Shown piece after piece: positions 1 to 12,236 of a DNA stretch of 64,000 bases. Positions within the stretch are counted from its first letter, which is position 1, and the number at the start of each line of letters is the position of its first letter. Source of the stretch: Diospyros lotus (lineage: Eukaryota; Streptophyta; Magnoliopsida; Ericales; Ebenaceae); assembly GCF_014633365.1 (NCBI RefSeq), contig NC_068338.1, forward strand, positions 17,060,616 to 17,124,615, read 5' to 3'. The translations under genes and the position numbers were made by a program. The notes below the pieces were generated by a model. The model did no database searches, was not told the DNA's origin, and worked only from the letters and a program-made list of their open reading frames with translations.

Positions 1-1719
1 CTTTCAAGTGACCTATCTGCTTTATATTTGACTGTGAAAATCCATTTGCAGCCTGCCGATTTCTTTCTTTTGGCAAATCCACAATTTCCCAAGTATTGTT
101 CTTCTCTAGGGCCTGCATTTCAACACTCATAGCATTCTTCCACTTTTTACACTTTAAAGCCTCTAATAATGTGGTAGGAATGGATATTGTATGAATGTTT
201 GCAAGAAAGCTTTTATGAGTTGGAGAGCACCTTTGAAAGGATAAAAAATGAGATAATGGATATAAAGGATATTTTGTACACTCTCGGGTTCCTTTCCTTA
301 GGGCTATGGGTAGGTTGAGAAAAATAGGATTCATGCTTAATTAAGGTAAGGTTGAGAAAAATAAGATTCATGCTTAATTAAGGTAACATCGACAGTGATT
401 AGAAACCTTTTAGTGGGAGGGGGAATGGCATTTGTATTTTTTCTGGTTAGAAGGATAGCCCACAAAGACGCATTTACCTGCTCGAGGATCCAATTTCCCT
501 CTATTATGGTTGTGAACATGAACAAAAGAAATACATCCAAAGACTCTTAAGACTGAGCGGAGATGTGGAAGAAAGACCCGGATAGAAGTGAGATAACATG
601 GCCGTTGGAGTTTGAAAATTTAACATGCGGGATGGCAGGCGATTGATGATGTAAGTTGTTGTAAGGACTGCTTCCCCTCAAAAGTGTTCAGGCATATTAT
701 GGTGAAACAACAAGGCCCTAGCGGTATCTAGAAGGTGACCGTTGTTTCTTTCTGCAAGGCCATTTTGTTATGGGGTATAAACAGAAGAAGACTCATGAAT
801 AATACCGCTTTGATGGAAATAGGTGGAAAGAGTCTAGTTAAAATAATCCCAGGCATTATCAGACCTAACCATTTGATTTGAACCCCGAATTGAGTTTGGA
901 TCATAGAGAAAAAATTTTGGAGGATGTCACTCACTTCATATTTAGATTTAAGGAGAAAGATCCATGTAACCTGTGTACATCAATGAATGTGACAAACCAA
1001 CGTGCACTAGAAATATTTGGAATAGTTGATGGATCCCAAATATCACTATGAATTAAATCAAAAGGAAAAGGGCTTCTGTTATTACTAGGAGGAAAAGCAG
1101 CACACTTGTGCTTGGCAAATTCACAAATGCCACAATGAAATTTGCTAATATCTAGATTTGTAAACAAAGAAGGGAACATAATCTTGAATGTGGAGAAAGC
1201 AGGATATCCTAGCCTGTAATGATGTAGCCAAATAGTGTCCTTGTGGGGCTGAAACTGTTCTGAGAGGTAGGTTAGGGGCTGGTTCCATTTGGGAGCAGTT
1301 TGTTTCTCAGATTTGTCAAGGTAGTATAATCTATCCCGTTCCTTAGCATGTCCAATCATCAATCCTAAGACTTGGTTTTGAAATAAGCAACAAGAAGGTA
1401 GAAAAATAACTTTGCAGTTGACATCAGAAGACAATTTAGATACTAAAAGGAGATTGGTGGACAATTTAGGCACATGAAATACATTTTTAAGAGTGAGAGT
1501 AGGGCTGATTGTAATTTCTCCTATGCCAACTACTGTGATTAATGAACCATCAGCACTAGCTATTTTTCTATGGCTAGAATAGAGAGCATATGAGTGAAAG
1601 GATTGAGAGAAAAGAGTCATATGATCAGTGGTGCCAGAATCAATGACCCAAGAATCTAGACAATAAGTATCAAAGGCATTTAAAGCATAAGAAATAGGAG
1701 GTTTACCTGAATGTATCAA
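1..1719 (-). pseudogene. copia pol remnant: protease, pre-integrase, integrase, start of RT
   Basis: The first segment (1719-931) contains the aspartic protease motif WVIDSGTTDHMT, then a gag-pre-integrase domain (WLHHYRLGYP with the C-x2-C of CGIC) and the first integrase Asp in LIHSDIW. From 930 to about 340 the integrase continues in several frames, including the QNGLAERNN stretch with the catalytic Glu and a GKLDPRA...CVFVGY C-terminal motif. The last ~130 bases hold the start of reverse transcriptase (ALEKNNTWEIVDLP, then a frameshift into KWIFTVKY). A ~36-bp tandem duplication sits near 313-385. The pol chain is heavily broken. Confidence 0.82.
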
Positions 1720-1783
1720 GGAGTAGTTATCTAAGATAGATGGTTTGCCTCAACCTTTCAATCTCCTTCTAGTTGAATTCTTT

Positions 1784-2372
1784 CTATTCTTTTGCCCCAT
1801 TAAGTCCTGCTAGAAAATCATAAGTTTTGTCTTTCTTTATAAAGGTTTTCAGTGTAGCTGCATCATCACTGTTTTTCATCTCAGTAACCTGATAGTGATC
1901 TATTTCTTGCCAAAGTCCTTTTAGGAGATTGGCATATTTTGTGACAGACTTGTTTTCTTGTTTTACAGCAGTGATTTTTGTCTTAAATTCATAAATCTGG
2001 GCTGCATCATTAACTTTCGAATAGGTTTGTTGAATAGACACCCAAACTTCCTTGGTTGTGGGTAGAAACATACAAGTGTCACTTATTTCAGGTGCCATGA
2101 AACTCCACAGCCATGCAATGATCATGGAATCAACTTCATCGCATGCTACATAGGCTGGATTTTCCTTCGTTGGTTCGATCCTCGTGATGTGACTTATGTT
2201 TCCTTTTTCCTTTTAAAACGGTTCAAATAAGTTGAGACCATTTGAGGTAATTTTTTCCGTCCAATCTGTAGGCTACATGAATCTATTGCAATTCTCCAAA
2301 AGGTAGGATCCCTGGGGGTGCTGTTGTTTCTCTTGTATCACAAGAGCTAATCTCACTAGTTTGAGTAGACAT
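1784..2372 (-). pseudogene. copia gag (UBN2-type) remnant
   Basis: A likely start ATG lies at 2372-2370. The open stretch 2125-1784 carries the UBN2-type gag pattern, with the typical EVWVSIQQTYS helix and later the KYANLLKGLWQEIDHY stretch. The N-terminal part contains stops, and no CCHC zinc knuckle is present before the protease. Gag would form the virus-like particle that packages the element RNA. This copy is not functional. Confidence 0.75.
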
Positions 2373-2518
2373 CTTGATTGAACGGAGAAACAAGGCTAAA
2401 GAAAGACTAAGAAAGAGCTACGGATTAGTAGGTGCGGTTGCAGCAATGAAGGCTAGAGGTTAGGAGGATAATCGGCAATGAAGGCCGGAGGACGGTTGCC
2501 TACAAAGAGTTCCCTAAA

Positions 2519-2530
2519 GCTTTGATACCA
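2519..2530 (-). other. Primer binding site (initiator tRNA-Met type)
   Basis: The minus strand reads TGGTATCAAAGC immediately after the LTR. This is one base from the usual plant copia site TGGTATCAGAGC, which pairs with the 3' end of initiator methionine tRNA. Confidence 0.8.
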
Positions 2531-2891
2531 TGTTGAACAAGACAAAAAAGAGAGATGTTGAACAAGATATAAAAGAGAGTAAGCCCTTCTTTTAGGAGTA
2601 GAACTCTATGTTAGGTCTTGTTTCCCTATATTGAAATTTATAATAAGCAATATAATAAATAAGGCCTAAATTATAGCTAATTACATCTAATTACATGCTT
2701 AATTGACTGCTAATTACATGCTAATTGACAGCTAATCGTTGACTGCTAATTACATGCTAATTTACAGCTATTCCTTGATTTGTGGCAAATTTTCCTTCCT
2801 TGATTTGTGGCAAATCTTACTTCCTTGATTTATGGCAATTCTTGATTTTTCTTCTTGATTCACGACATCAAGTGTTGTTCCACATCTAACA
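2531..2891 (-). repeat. 5' LTR of the first copia element
   Basis: On the minus strand the LTR begins TGTTAGATGTGGAACAAC and ends CTTGTTCAACA, and the primer binding site follows directly. Its length is about 361 bp. The partner LTR lies outside the window, so the ends are inferred from the TG...CA termini and the primer-site position. Confidence 0.75.
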
Positions 2892-3264
2892 TCCTGGTTT
2901 GAATCCACAAAGGTCATGTTGCAATGGAGTTCTTTGCCTACTTATTCACACAGTGGTGTATGCGGGTATGTTTTAACTTAGTGAATGAAGGCGTGGACCT
3001 GCTGAGAATTTGTTGTTGGGTAGGGAAATCCTATTGAGGATTAAACCCACAACACTTTCAACAAGCATAACTCTTGTTGAGGATCAAAGTTTCATTTTTA
3101 GAAAAGAGGAGTTAATTCCCCTACCTAAAAAGCAATGATATATTCCAAGAAAAGATACATGAATTTATAGAAATCATCTTTTATTAATTTTCATAAGTTA
3201 GATATGTTATATTCACACACACATATATTAAGTTAAAGGGTAAAGTGCCAAATTTGCACTGTAC

Positions 3265-3490
3265 ATTACAAAGTGCCAAATAAGCTACTACACTTTTAGA
3301 ACCAGGGCCATGTTAGCCATTATAGTAGATGTTTTCTTAAAGCTGTCCAATAGCATTTTAATTCTATTAACAATAGAATTACAAAGTGCCAAATAAGCTG
3401 CTACACTTTTAGAACCAGGACCATGTTAGCCATTATAGTAGATGTTTTCTTAACGCTGTCCAATAACATTTTAATTCTATTAACAATATT
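3265..3490. repeat. 113-bp direct tandem duplication
   Basis: Two copies (3265-3377 and 3378-3490) begin ATTACAAAGTGCCAAATAAG and run through TTCTATTAACAATA. They differ at only a handful of positions. The copies abut, so this looks like a single tandem duplication of non-coding sequence. The following ~200 bases hold further fragments of the same wording (AAAGTATTATGGCC, AAAGTACAATGGC). Confidence 0.85.
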
Positions 3491-5267
<1,777 letters not shown>

Positions 5268-5700
5268 GGTAGTAGCACCTTGGATTTGTCTATTTCACTA
5301 TATTATTCATTGTTTTCCATTCAGTTAGAGATTTGAACATAACGATATGAGATATCACTCTTAAGAAGACTGTAGCAGTGAACTGGTTCAATATTTGACC
5401 CTTCCCTCGTGTTCTTATATAACCAACAAGTTGGTTGCAACATCATATCGAGCCTTAAATCTCACTTTGGGTTGGCTACTATGTTGGTTATTGATGTAAA
5501 TTCACCATGTTTTGCTCTTAATTATGAATATGTTACATACTTCTAGCTCTTAAACTTGCATTTTCTTGTGGTGCAGTGAAGGCCTTGGACTGATAGGAAG
5601 CTTATATCCCATGCTGTACAAATCCTGGGGAGGCATTGTTTAGATGCTTGAATCGGTTGAACTTCATTTTCCTTGGTATCTCTTAATCTTTATAGGCTGG
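5268..5700 (+). other. Likely SMC3 3' UTR, possibly spliced
   Basis: After the stop the sequence gives GAG|GTAGTAG, a possible donor, and about 300 bases later CTTGTGGTGCAG|TGAAGG, a possible acceptor. An intron in the 3' UTR is therefore possible. No protein is encoded. Confidence 0.35.
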
Positions 5701-5821
5701 TCCAATATGATGCATTTCATGTTGTATTTTCTTTCTTTGAACATAAGTAGACTGTAGACAGTTGTGATGGATCATGATTATTGTCTGGAGCAGATGGGAT
5801 CAATATAACATCAAAAATCGA

Positions 5822-5826
<5 letters not shown>

Positions 5827-5859
<33 letters not shown>
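5827..5859. repeat. (CT)n microsatellite
   Basis: A perfect CT dinucleotide tract of about 33 bases. A shorter CT tract lies near 6364-6382. Confidence 0.95.
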
Positions 5860-5860
<1 letters not shown>

Positions 5861-7621
5861 ATAAATTATACCCTGTTGCTCAAGTTTAACAGGACAAATC
5901 ATTTCAAACAATATTGGGTTGAAAATAATTATCGATTTATTATTGTTACTGAGCTTAATTTTTTTTTTTTAAACAATAAACGCGCTTGTCAAGAACGTTT
6001 ATTGTTTTGATCAAGCACTTGCCCAAATGCGGTTATGCGAATATTGTTGGTTTTTTTTCAAAAAAAATTTTATCTGAAAACTCTCATTCTTGGCAAGATG
6101 ATACTGCAATGAATGGTTTCACTTGATTTTTTTAATTTAATGTGTTTCTTCTATCTCATAAATCTAGATAGGCTGTAGTTAATGTGATCATTAAGTTCAT
6201 TAGAGTAAATTTCAAACATTACTCTCATTAAAGTTTGTTTGTTCAAGTTACACCAATCACCACCCTTGTACTTTTAAAAGTATCATTCACTTATTTTCCT
6301 GCATTGAGTAAATTGATGATTTTGCTTCTATATTTAAATTGTTTTTTACCTTTTCTCTCTGCTCCTCTCTCTCTCTCTCTCCTCTCCCACACTTCATCTC
6401 CCTTTCCTTTCTTTTCTTTTTTTTCTTTTTTTTGGGGGAGTCATTTGCAATTGCATCGAGGATTTCTAGAGAAGCAAGCCCTTATCATGATTGATTAGGG
6501 TTTTTAGAGAACTCTTAATTGGTGGCAATCATGGATGTTTCTACAACTCTCTCTCTCTAAGCAAGGGTTGGCTTTGGGGAAGAAATTCATCATTGATCAT
6601 CGGCAATCATGCTATTTTATAATTTCTTCTTAATGTTTGATAGCTTTTTTTGTGTGATTTTAGAAGAAAATAAGAGCAATGAGTATTTTGAAAGTTTTTA
6701 AACTCTCCTTAATTATTGGTAGGTATGTGCTACAACATAAAAATAGTCGGTGTAATTTAAGCAAACTTGACGAGCGATTTATGAAATTTCTTAATTCGTT
6801 ATCTTTTATTACAAACATTGTATGTAAGTGAAAAATTAAAAACCCTAAACACAAGATTTTGGTTATTTTATGGTTAAAAATCAAAATTTGAAAAAATGCT
6901 TTTGTTTCGTTCTAAACTAAGGGAGAATGATGAAAAATTACGAAGTTGCTATTATGAAATTATTATTTAACAAATTACTAGTTCTGCATCAACTTAAAAC
7001 ATAAAATTAGTGGAATTTATGAACAATTATGAAAAAAAGGTTTGTTGAAGTAGAGAGTTTTTAGTCTTTCGAATAAAACACAAAAAAAAATAGTAATGTC
7101 AGTTAACCATTCAATTTAGCTTGTTAGTCATGGATAATCTTTGGAGATTTATTAGTCAGTTAAATATAATAATAAATAAATAAAAAGTGATTAGTATAAT
7201 GTTGTAATACAATTAGAAATGTTGTTAGTTCAAATGGATTTTGGATAAAATTAAGGATGAAAATAAGTTATGAAGTACCCCCAACCACCCAACCTTAAAT
7301 CAATATCAATCTTTAAATCAAAGAAAATAATTTATAGGTGGATCCAATTAGGTTAAGAAGGATGTAATAATAATGCAGCCAAAACATTATTGACCACAAG
7401 TAGTGACAAGAAGCATGAACATTGAGACCAAGTGAATCACAAACTTAGAAACAAATATAACATTACAAATATGTCATTGATAACAAAAGATGAATATATT
7501 TGTGTCAAATTATTTCTAGTGATCAGTTAACAAGAGATGAATATATTGTATATACAAAAGGGAATGACACAAAGTAAAAGTAAAAGAAAAGTTATCCCAC
7601 AACTATTGTAATAATAATTTG
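5860..7621. other. AT-rich non-coding stretch
   Basis: I see nothing with coding support. The stretch has homopolymers, pyrimidine-rich runs at 6350-6430 and AT-rich sequence. It lies beyond the 3' end of the recognisable GH3 pseudogene, and I did not find the GH3 C-terminal segment here. Confidence 0.5.
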
Positions 7622-7815
7622 AAGCTGGCTCTGGAATCGCCAACTTCAAGTTGTCTCCAGCAGTTTCATTATATGGGGGGACGATTGCATACGACAAGTT
7701 GCTGGACCTTAACAAACCCTATGTCACACAATTTCTGTACTTTGGTCAACCACAACTAATTAAAATAGCTAGCATTCAAATATGGTGGTTCCTGTCCACT
7801 AATTAACACACACAT
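7622..7815 (-). pseudogene. GH3 pseudogene, block beyond the transposon nest
   Basis: On the minus strand GTTIF (7800 region), VVVDQSTEIV, FVK, then NLSYAIV and YNETAGDNLKLAIPEPA can be read with frame breaks. These match the GTTIL...TVDPSTEVV...FSYAIVVVG...PYAETAGDSLNLTIPEPG stretch that follows SGNN in plant GH3 enzymes. The 12237-12928 block ends at exactly that GNN, so the two were adjacent before the insertion. Confidence 0.75.
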
Positions 7816-8132
7816 GATAATGATGGTTCAATAAATAAAACATGTCGAGAGTATCGTGATGATCTCACTAGATGAATTTAGACAAATATATCATGATTAT
7901 ATTTAGAGCTTGTTTGAGGACATGTGCATAAATTCACCCCTCAAACTCACTTTTATTTTTTTTTTAATTGTCGCACACTCAATTTTGTTTGGTTCTAGTT
8001 ATACTCCTAAACTAATTAATATAGCATAAATTCATTCCTCAAATTTAACCTTCTATTATTGTGCCACCCTCAACTTTGCTTGATCTCAATTGCACCCTGA
8101 GCTAAGCCAATTTCATGCCATATATACGGTTA

Positions 8133-8352
8133 GAATAATGCTATTCATCTAGATTAGAGATGATCTCCAGTCTAGATGACACCTTTTAATTATCCAATGA
8201 AAAGCAGGGGCGGATCCAGCATTTTAGGGTGGGCTAGGTTGGGTTGGGGGTGGGCTGAACTGGATTTGGACTAGGCTTTTATCTTAAAATTTTAATTTTT
8301 GCTCACGTTTAAATCCGCCCTTGGTGTCACGTCTAAATAAATAACATTACTC
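8133..8352. mobile_element. MITE with a second MITE inserted inside it
   Basis: The ends GAATAATGCTATTCATCTAGA and, on the other strand, GAGTAATGTTATTTATTTAGA are imperfect inverted repeats. A matching inner pair GATGACACC / GGTGTCACGTC flanks another small element (8205-8323). Confidence 0.5.
8205..8323. mobile_element. 119-bp hAT-like MITE
   Basis: The terminal repeats are CAGGGGCGGATCC and, on the opposite strand, CAAGGGCGGATTT, a common plant MITE end. The interior is rich in GGGTTGGG-like sequence. No perfect 8-bp duplication is visible. Confidence 0.55.
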
Positions 8353-8743
8353 ATACTATTGGCTAGCATAGCTCACAACGCGTGATATGCACTTACTTTG
8401 TAGAGAGTAATGGGTTATTAATGTTGATGATGTGTATTTTATTTGTATTAAAAAATTCAAAACCAAAAGAAGAGGTAAATCTAATTTCTCTTTTTCCTTT
8501 TATTTCTTTTTAAACAAAATCTTTTTGTAATACCAATCCACCCACTAAAACCAGTAGAATCGGGCAAATCCTCAACCCAATTTCCAGTCCAATCACAGCA
8601 TATTGATTGCCATCGTCATCTTCGTTGCAAGATGGAGCAAAAGCAGAAGTAGTATTATTTAACTGAATTAGATTGCGAAGCTTCAAAACCGGAACGAAGA
8701 TGGTATCAAAAGTTTGAATTATGTTCCCATTAACATTGATAAT

Positions 8744-9181
8744 TGTTGAGATTTGTGATATTTTTATTTAATTAAAGTTGGTTTAATTTTCTGTTTTTTC
8801 ATTTATGTCTCCATTATTATATTTTCTATTATATTTTCCATTTGTAACTGAAGTTTGATATTCATTTTTGGAATGCAAACTGAAGTTTGGCATTCATTTT
8901 GGAATGCAAAACATCCTACATTTAAAGTTTATTTATAGCTTTTCAGTTTTATTTGGTTAATGCTATGTATTCAAGTCCTATATAAATAGGACTTCATTTC
9001 TATCCTTTGTAGATGTGAGTTTTAATGTAAGCTTTCATTTCATTAAGAAGAAGTTATTTTTTCTCCAAATTCTGGTTTTCTTCTTCTCACATTTTTCTTT
9101 TTTCTATCTCTTTGTCTAACATAACATTGAGATTTTACCATTGCTTCTGCAATACCTTCTTCTATTTTTTATATTTCAACA
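8744..9181 (+). repeat. 5' LTR of copia element 2
   Basis: It begins TGTTGAGATTTGTGATATT and ends TATTTCAACA. A TATATAAATAGG promoter-like box lies at about 8980-8992. It is very similar to the 3' LTR. Confidence 0.93.
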
Positions 9182-9182
9182 G

Positions 9183-9194
9183 TGGTATCAGAGC
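9183..9194 (+). other. Primer binding site
   Basis: TGGTATCAGAGC, the exact plant copia initiator tRNA-Met primer site, begins two bases after the LTR. Confidence 0.92.
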
Positions 9195-9250
9195 CTAAAG
9201 AGCTGTGATTTTGTTTGAGAGAAGAGAATTCCAGTTTTATACTTTACAGC

Positions 9251-10279
9251 ATGTTTTCTAATTTTGGTGTTTCCACCCCTCCACAATTTAATGGTGACAA
9301 CTACCAATTTTGGGTTGTTAAAATGCAATCCTATCTCAAAGCACTTGGCCTTTGGGCATCTATTTTGAATGATGCTGATCCTCCACCATTGGGAGCAAAT
9401 CCAACCTTGAATCAAATAAGACAACATGAGGAGGAGAAGTCAAAGAAGCCTAAGGCTTTATCTTGTATTCATGCTGCTTTATCAGATCCTATTTTTGCAA
9501 GGATTATTGATTGTGACACAGCCAAGAAAGCTTGGGATAAGTTGAAAGAGGAGTTTGAAGGAAGCACAGGGGTGAAGGCTGTTAAATTAATAACTCTCAA
9601 AAGAGAGTTTGAGATGCTGAAGATGAAGGATTCAGACACTGTGAAGGAGTACACTACCAAAGTGATGACTATTGTGAACCAAATCAGATTAGCTGGTGAA
9701 GATTTTCCACAACCCTTTGATCTGGAAAATCTTCACCAGCTAATCTGATTTGGTTCACAATAGTCATCACTTTGGTAGTGTACTCCTTCACAGTGTCTGA
9801 ATCCTTCATCTTCAGCATCTCAAACTCTCTTTTGAGAGTTATTAATTTAACAGCCTTCACCCCTGTGCTTCATTCAAACTCCTCTTTCAACTTATCCCAA
9901 GCTTTCTTGGCTGTGTCACAATCAATAATCCTTGCAAAAATAGGATCTGATAAAGCAGCATGAATACAAGATAAAGCCTTAGGCTTCTTTGACTTGACTA
10001 CTCTCAGCCATAGAGGAGTCTTGTGACTTGACTACTCTCTCTATAGCTGAGTTAATCAGCAAATTACAAGCCCAAGAGCAAAGGGATGCAATCCGTAATG
10101 AAGATCATGTTGAAGGTGCCTTTAATGCCAAATTCAAAGGCAAGAAATCTGTTGCAAGGGATGATAGTAAGGCAATCGAAGATCAGGGGAGCAAGGGAAA
10201 AGAAGGAGTATCAAGGAGGGGAAAATTTCCTCCTTGCCGTTTCTGCAAAAAGACCAATCATGTTGAGGAAAATTGCTAG
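9251..10279 (+). pseudogene. copia gag, interrupted by an inverted duplication
   Basis: From the ATG at 9251 the frame reads PPQFNGDNYQFWVVKMQSYL and continues through a full UBN2-type gag core (DTAKKAWDKLKEEFEG, REFEMLKMKDSDTVKEY). At 9723 the sequence turns round and repeats the gag in reverse to 9995. It then resumes with SIAELISKLQAQEQR and a CCHC knuckle CRFCKKTNHVEENC (C-x2-C-x4-H-x4-C), ending at a stop at 10277. The region normally lying between the two gag halves has been replaced by the inverted copy. Confidence 0.88.
9437..9995. repeat. Large near-perfect inverted repeat, 273-bp arms, 13-bp spacer
   Basis: 9437-9709 and 9723-9995 are reverse complements of each other, with only one mismatch that I noticed (GGAAGC versus GGATGA context in the AGCACAGGGG region). 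The spacer is CAACCCTTTGATC. RNA from either strand would fold into a long hairpin. Confidence 0.95.
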
Positions 10280-10426
10280 TACAAAAACAAGCAATTCTAC
10301 CATTGTGATTATTGTGATAAAAATGGTCATACTGAAAAGTTTTGTCGTGCCAAGCAAAACCAATCATCCCAACAGCCCCCACAGCAAGCTAATCATGCAG
10401 ATGATCAAAAGTAAGAAACTGTTTTC

Positions 10427-11452
10427 TTGTTTATGGCTTCTCATGTTGTTGAAACAGATATAAATTCATGGCTTATTGACAGCGGCTGCACAACCCACAT
10501 GGCTAAAAATATTAGTCTTTTTAGCCAGATTGACAATTCTATAAGGACAAAGGTGGTCCTTGGACATGGAGAGACGATACTAGCTGAAGGTAAAGGTAAT
10601 GTCATCATGCATACTAAGCAAGGTGAAAAGAAAATCTCTAATGTTTTATTTGTTCTGAGATTATCTCAAAACTTGCTTAGTATTGCTCAGTTGATGCATA
10701 GCAAATTTTCTGTGATTTTCAAAGATGGTATTTGTACTATTTATGACCCACAAGGAGTGGAGATAGCAAGGGTCAATATGGTTGATAATGCATTCTTTTT
10801 GAATGGTGAGAAACTCTCCAATCCTACAAGTTTTAGAAGTTTGGTAGGAAGTTTGCTATATTTGACGGCATCCAAGCCGGATTTAATGTTTGCTGCAAGT
10901 ATGCTCTCAAGATATATGAATTCTCTTGATTTTGGAATTTGGTTTGAGTCCATTGGTGACTTGAAATTGATTGGATATGCTGATAGTGATTGGGCTAGTT
11001 GTGTTGATTATTCTAAAAGCAGTTCTAGTTATATTTTTTCTCTTGGCACTGGGGTTTTCTCTTGGAACTCAAAGAAGCAGGAAGTTGTGGTTCAATCCAT
11101 CGTTGAAGTTGAATATATTTCAGCAGCAGGTGCTGCAAATCAAGCAATATGGCTTCGCAAATTGCTTAGTGATTTAGGATATGAACAAAATGAGCCTACA
11201 GAATTGTTTTCTGATAACAAATCTGCTATTGCTATAGCCTCCAATCCGGTACAACATGGTAAAACAAAACACATTAAAGTCAAGTTTCATTTGTTGAGGG
11301 AAGCAGAGAAAGAAGGCAAGATCAAGCTCACTCATTGCAATTCAGAATTTCAGCTTGCTGACATCATCACAAAAGCTTTACCGTGTGGTCAATTTGAATT
11401 TTTACGCAACAAGTTGGGTTTGACAAAGAAAAATCTCAAGGAGGAGTGTTGA
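10427..11452 (+). pseudogene. Deleted pol: protease fused to the RT end and RNase H
   Basis: This is an uninterrupted reading frame of about 340 codons. The first ~130 residues carry the protease motif WLIDSGCTTHMA and the following ILAEGKG...LSQNLLSIAQL. At about 10820 the frame jumps into the C-terminal RT/RNase H part: [75 protein letters not shown] and ADIITKALP. Integrase and the RT palm are absent, and a second small deletion joins YMNS to LDFGIWFE. The frame ends just before the polypurine tract. The join keeps the frame open, but no active reverse transcriptase could result. Confidence 0.88.
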
Positions 11453-11887
11453 GATTTGTGATATTTTTCTTTAATTAAAGTTTGTTTAATTTTCTATTTT
11501 TTCATTTATGTCTCCATTATTATATTTTCTATTATATTTTCCATTTGTAACTGAAGTTTGACATTTATTTTTAGAATGCAAACTGAAGTTTGGAATTCAT
11601 TTTGGAATGCAAAACATCCTACATTTAAAGTTTTATTTATAGCTTTTCAATTTTATTTGGTTAATGCTATGTATTCAAGTCCTATATAAATAGGACTTCA
11701 TTTCTATCCTTTGTAGATGTATGAGTTTTAATGTAAGTTTTCATTTCATTCAGAAGAAGTTATTTTTTCTCCAAATTCTGGTTTTCTTCTTCTCACATTT
11801 TTCTTTTTTCTATCTCTTTGTCTAACATAACATTGAGATTTTACCATTGCTTCTGCAATACCTTCTTCTATTTTTTATATTTCAACA
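11447..11887 (+). repeat. 3' LTR of copia element 2
   Basis: It begins TGTTGAGATTTG right after the polypurine tract AAGGAGGAG and ends TATTTCAACA. It is followed by the TSD copy ATAAT. Confidence 0.93.
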
Positions 11888-11964
11888 ATAATAAATTGTT
11901 AAGTCGATTGCAATACCTTTTTCTATTTTTTATATTTCAACAATAATAAATTGTTAAGTCGATT
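11855..11964. repeat. 55-bp tandem duplication across the LTR/flank junction
   Basis: 11855-11909 and 11910-11964 are near-identical. Each holds the last 33 bases of the LTR plus ATAATAAATTGTTAAGTCGATT from the flank. The duplication must therefore have happened after the element inserted. Confidence 0.9.
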
Positions 11965-12236
11965 CAAATCTCAAGACAAAGGATCTCAAGTTATTAGTAG
12001 TGCATGATTATCAATTGCAGCTCCAAAACTAATCAAGTGCTCATATGACATAAAATTGATTGGTTCAAGGGTACAATTGGAAGCAAGTAAAATTGAGGGT
12101 ACCACAATAATAAAAGATGAAAGTTAAGGGGTGAATTTATGCCATATTGGTTGGTTTAGGGGTGCAAATTGGAATCAAACAAAGTTGAGGATGCCACAAT
12201 AAATAAAGGTAAAAGTTAAAAGGGTGAATTTATTTG

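Larger units (their letters stand above)
1..2891 (-). mobile_element. Ty1/copia LTR retrotransposon, 5' part, cut by window edge
   Basis: Read on the minus strand the order is LTR (2891-2531), primer binding site, gag, protease, integrase and the start of reverse transcriptase, which is the copia order. The element leaves the window at position 1, so its 3' LTR and target duplication cannot be seen. Frameshifts and stops occur throughout. The stretch between gag and protease is only about 60 bases, so the gag zinc-knuckle region appears to be deleted. The element is an old, defective copy. Confidence 0.88.
8744..11887 (+). mobile_element. Internally deleted Ty1/copia element with TSD ATAAT
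   Basis: Two LTRs (8744-9181 and 11447-11887) flank a 2.3 kb interior, with a perfect 5-bp duplication ATAAT at 8739-8743 and 11888-11892. The interior holds gag, a large inverted duplication, a zinc knuckle and a protease joined directly to the end of reverse transcriptase and RNase H. Integrase and the RT catalytic YVDD region are missing. The element is non-autonomous. Confidence 0.93.
7928..12233. mobile_element. Fold-back-like element with ~190-bp inverted ends, holding nested insertions
   Basis: The left end (7928-8115) and the right end (about 12045-12233) are inverted copies of each other. Both start ATAAATTCACCC, and each contains two degenerate ~90-bp units with ATTATTGTGGCACCCTCAA-like and CAATTGCACCC-like phrases. 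Together they bracket a MITE and copia element 2 and sit between two GH3 blocks. Without the copia element the unit would be about 1.2 kb. No transposase is visible, and I could not find a clear target duplication. Confidence 0.55.

Noticed and set aside
6235..6498. 87-codon plus frame
   Set aside because: Ser/Leu/Phe low complexity from pyrimidine-rich sequence with a CT repeat.
9772..9963. Plus-strand frame inside copia element 2
   Set aside because: It is the antisense of gag, created by the inverted duplication.
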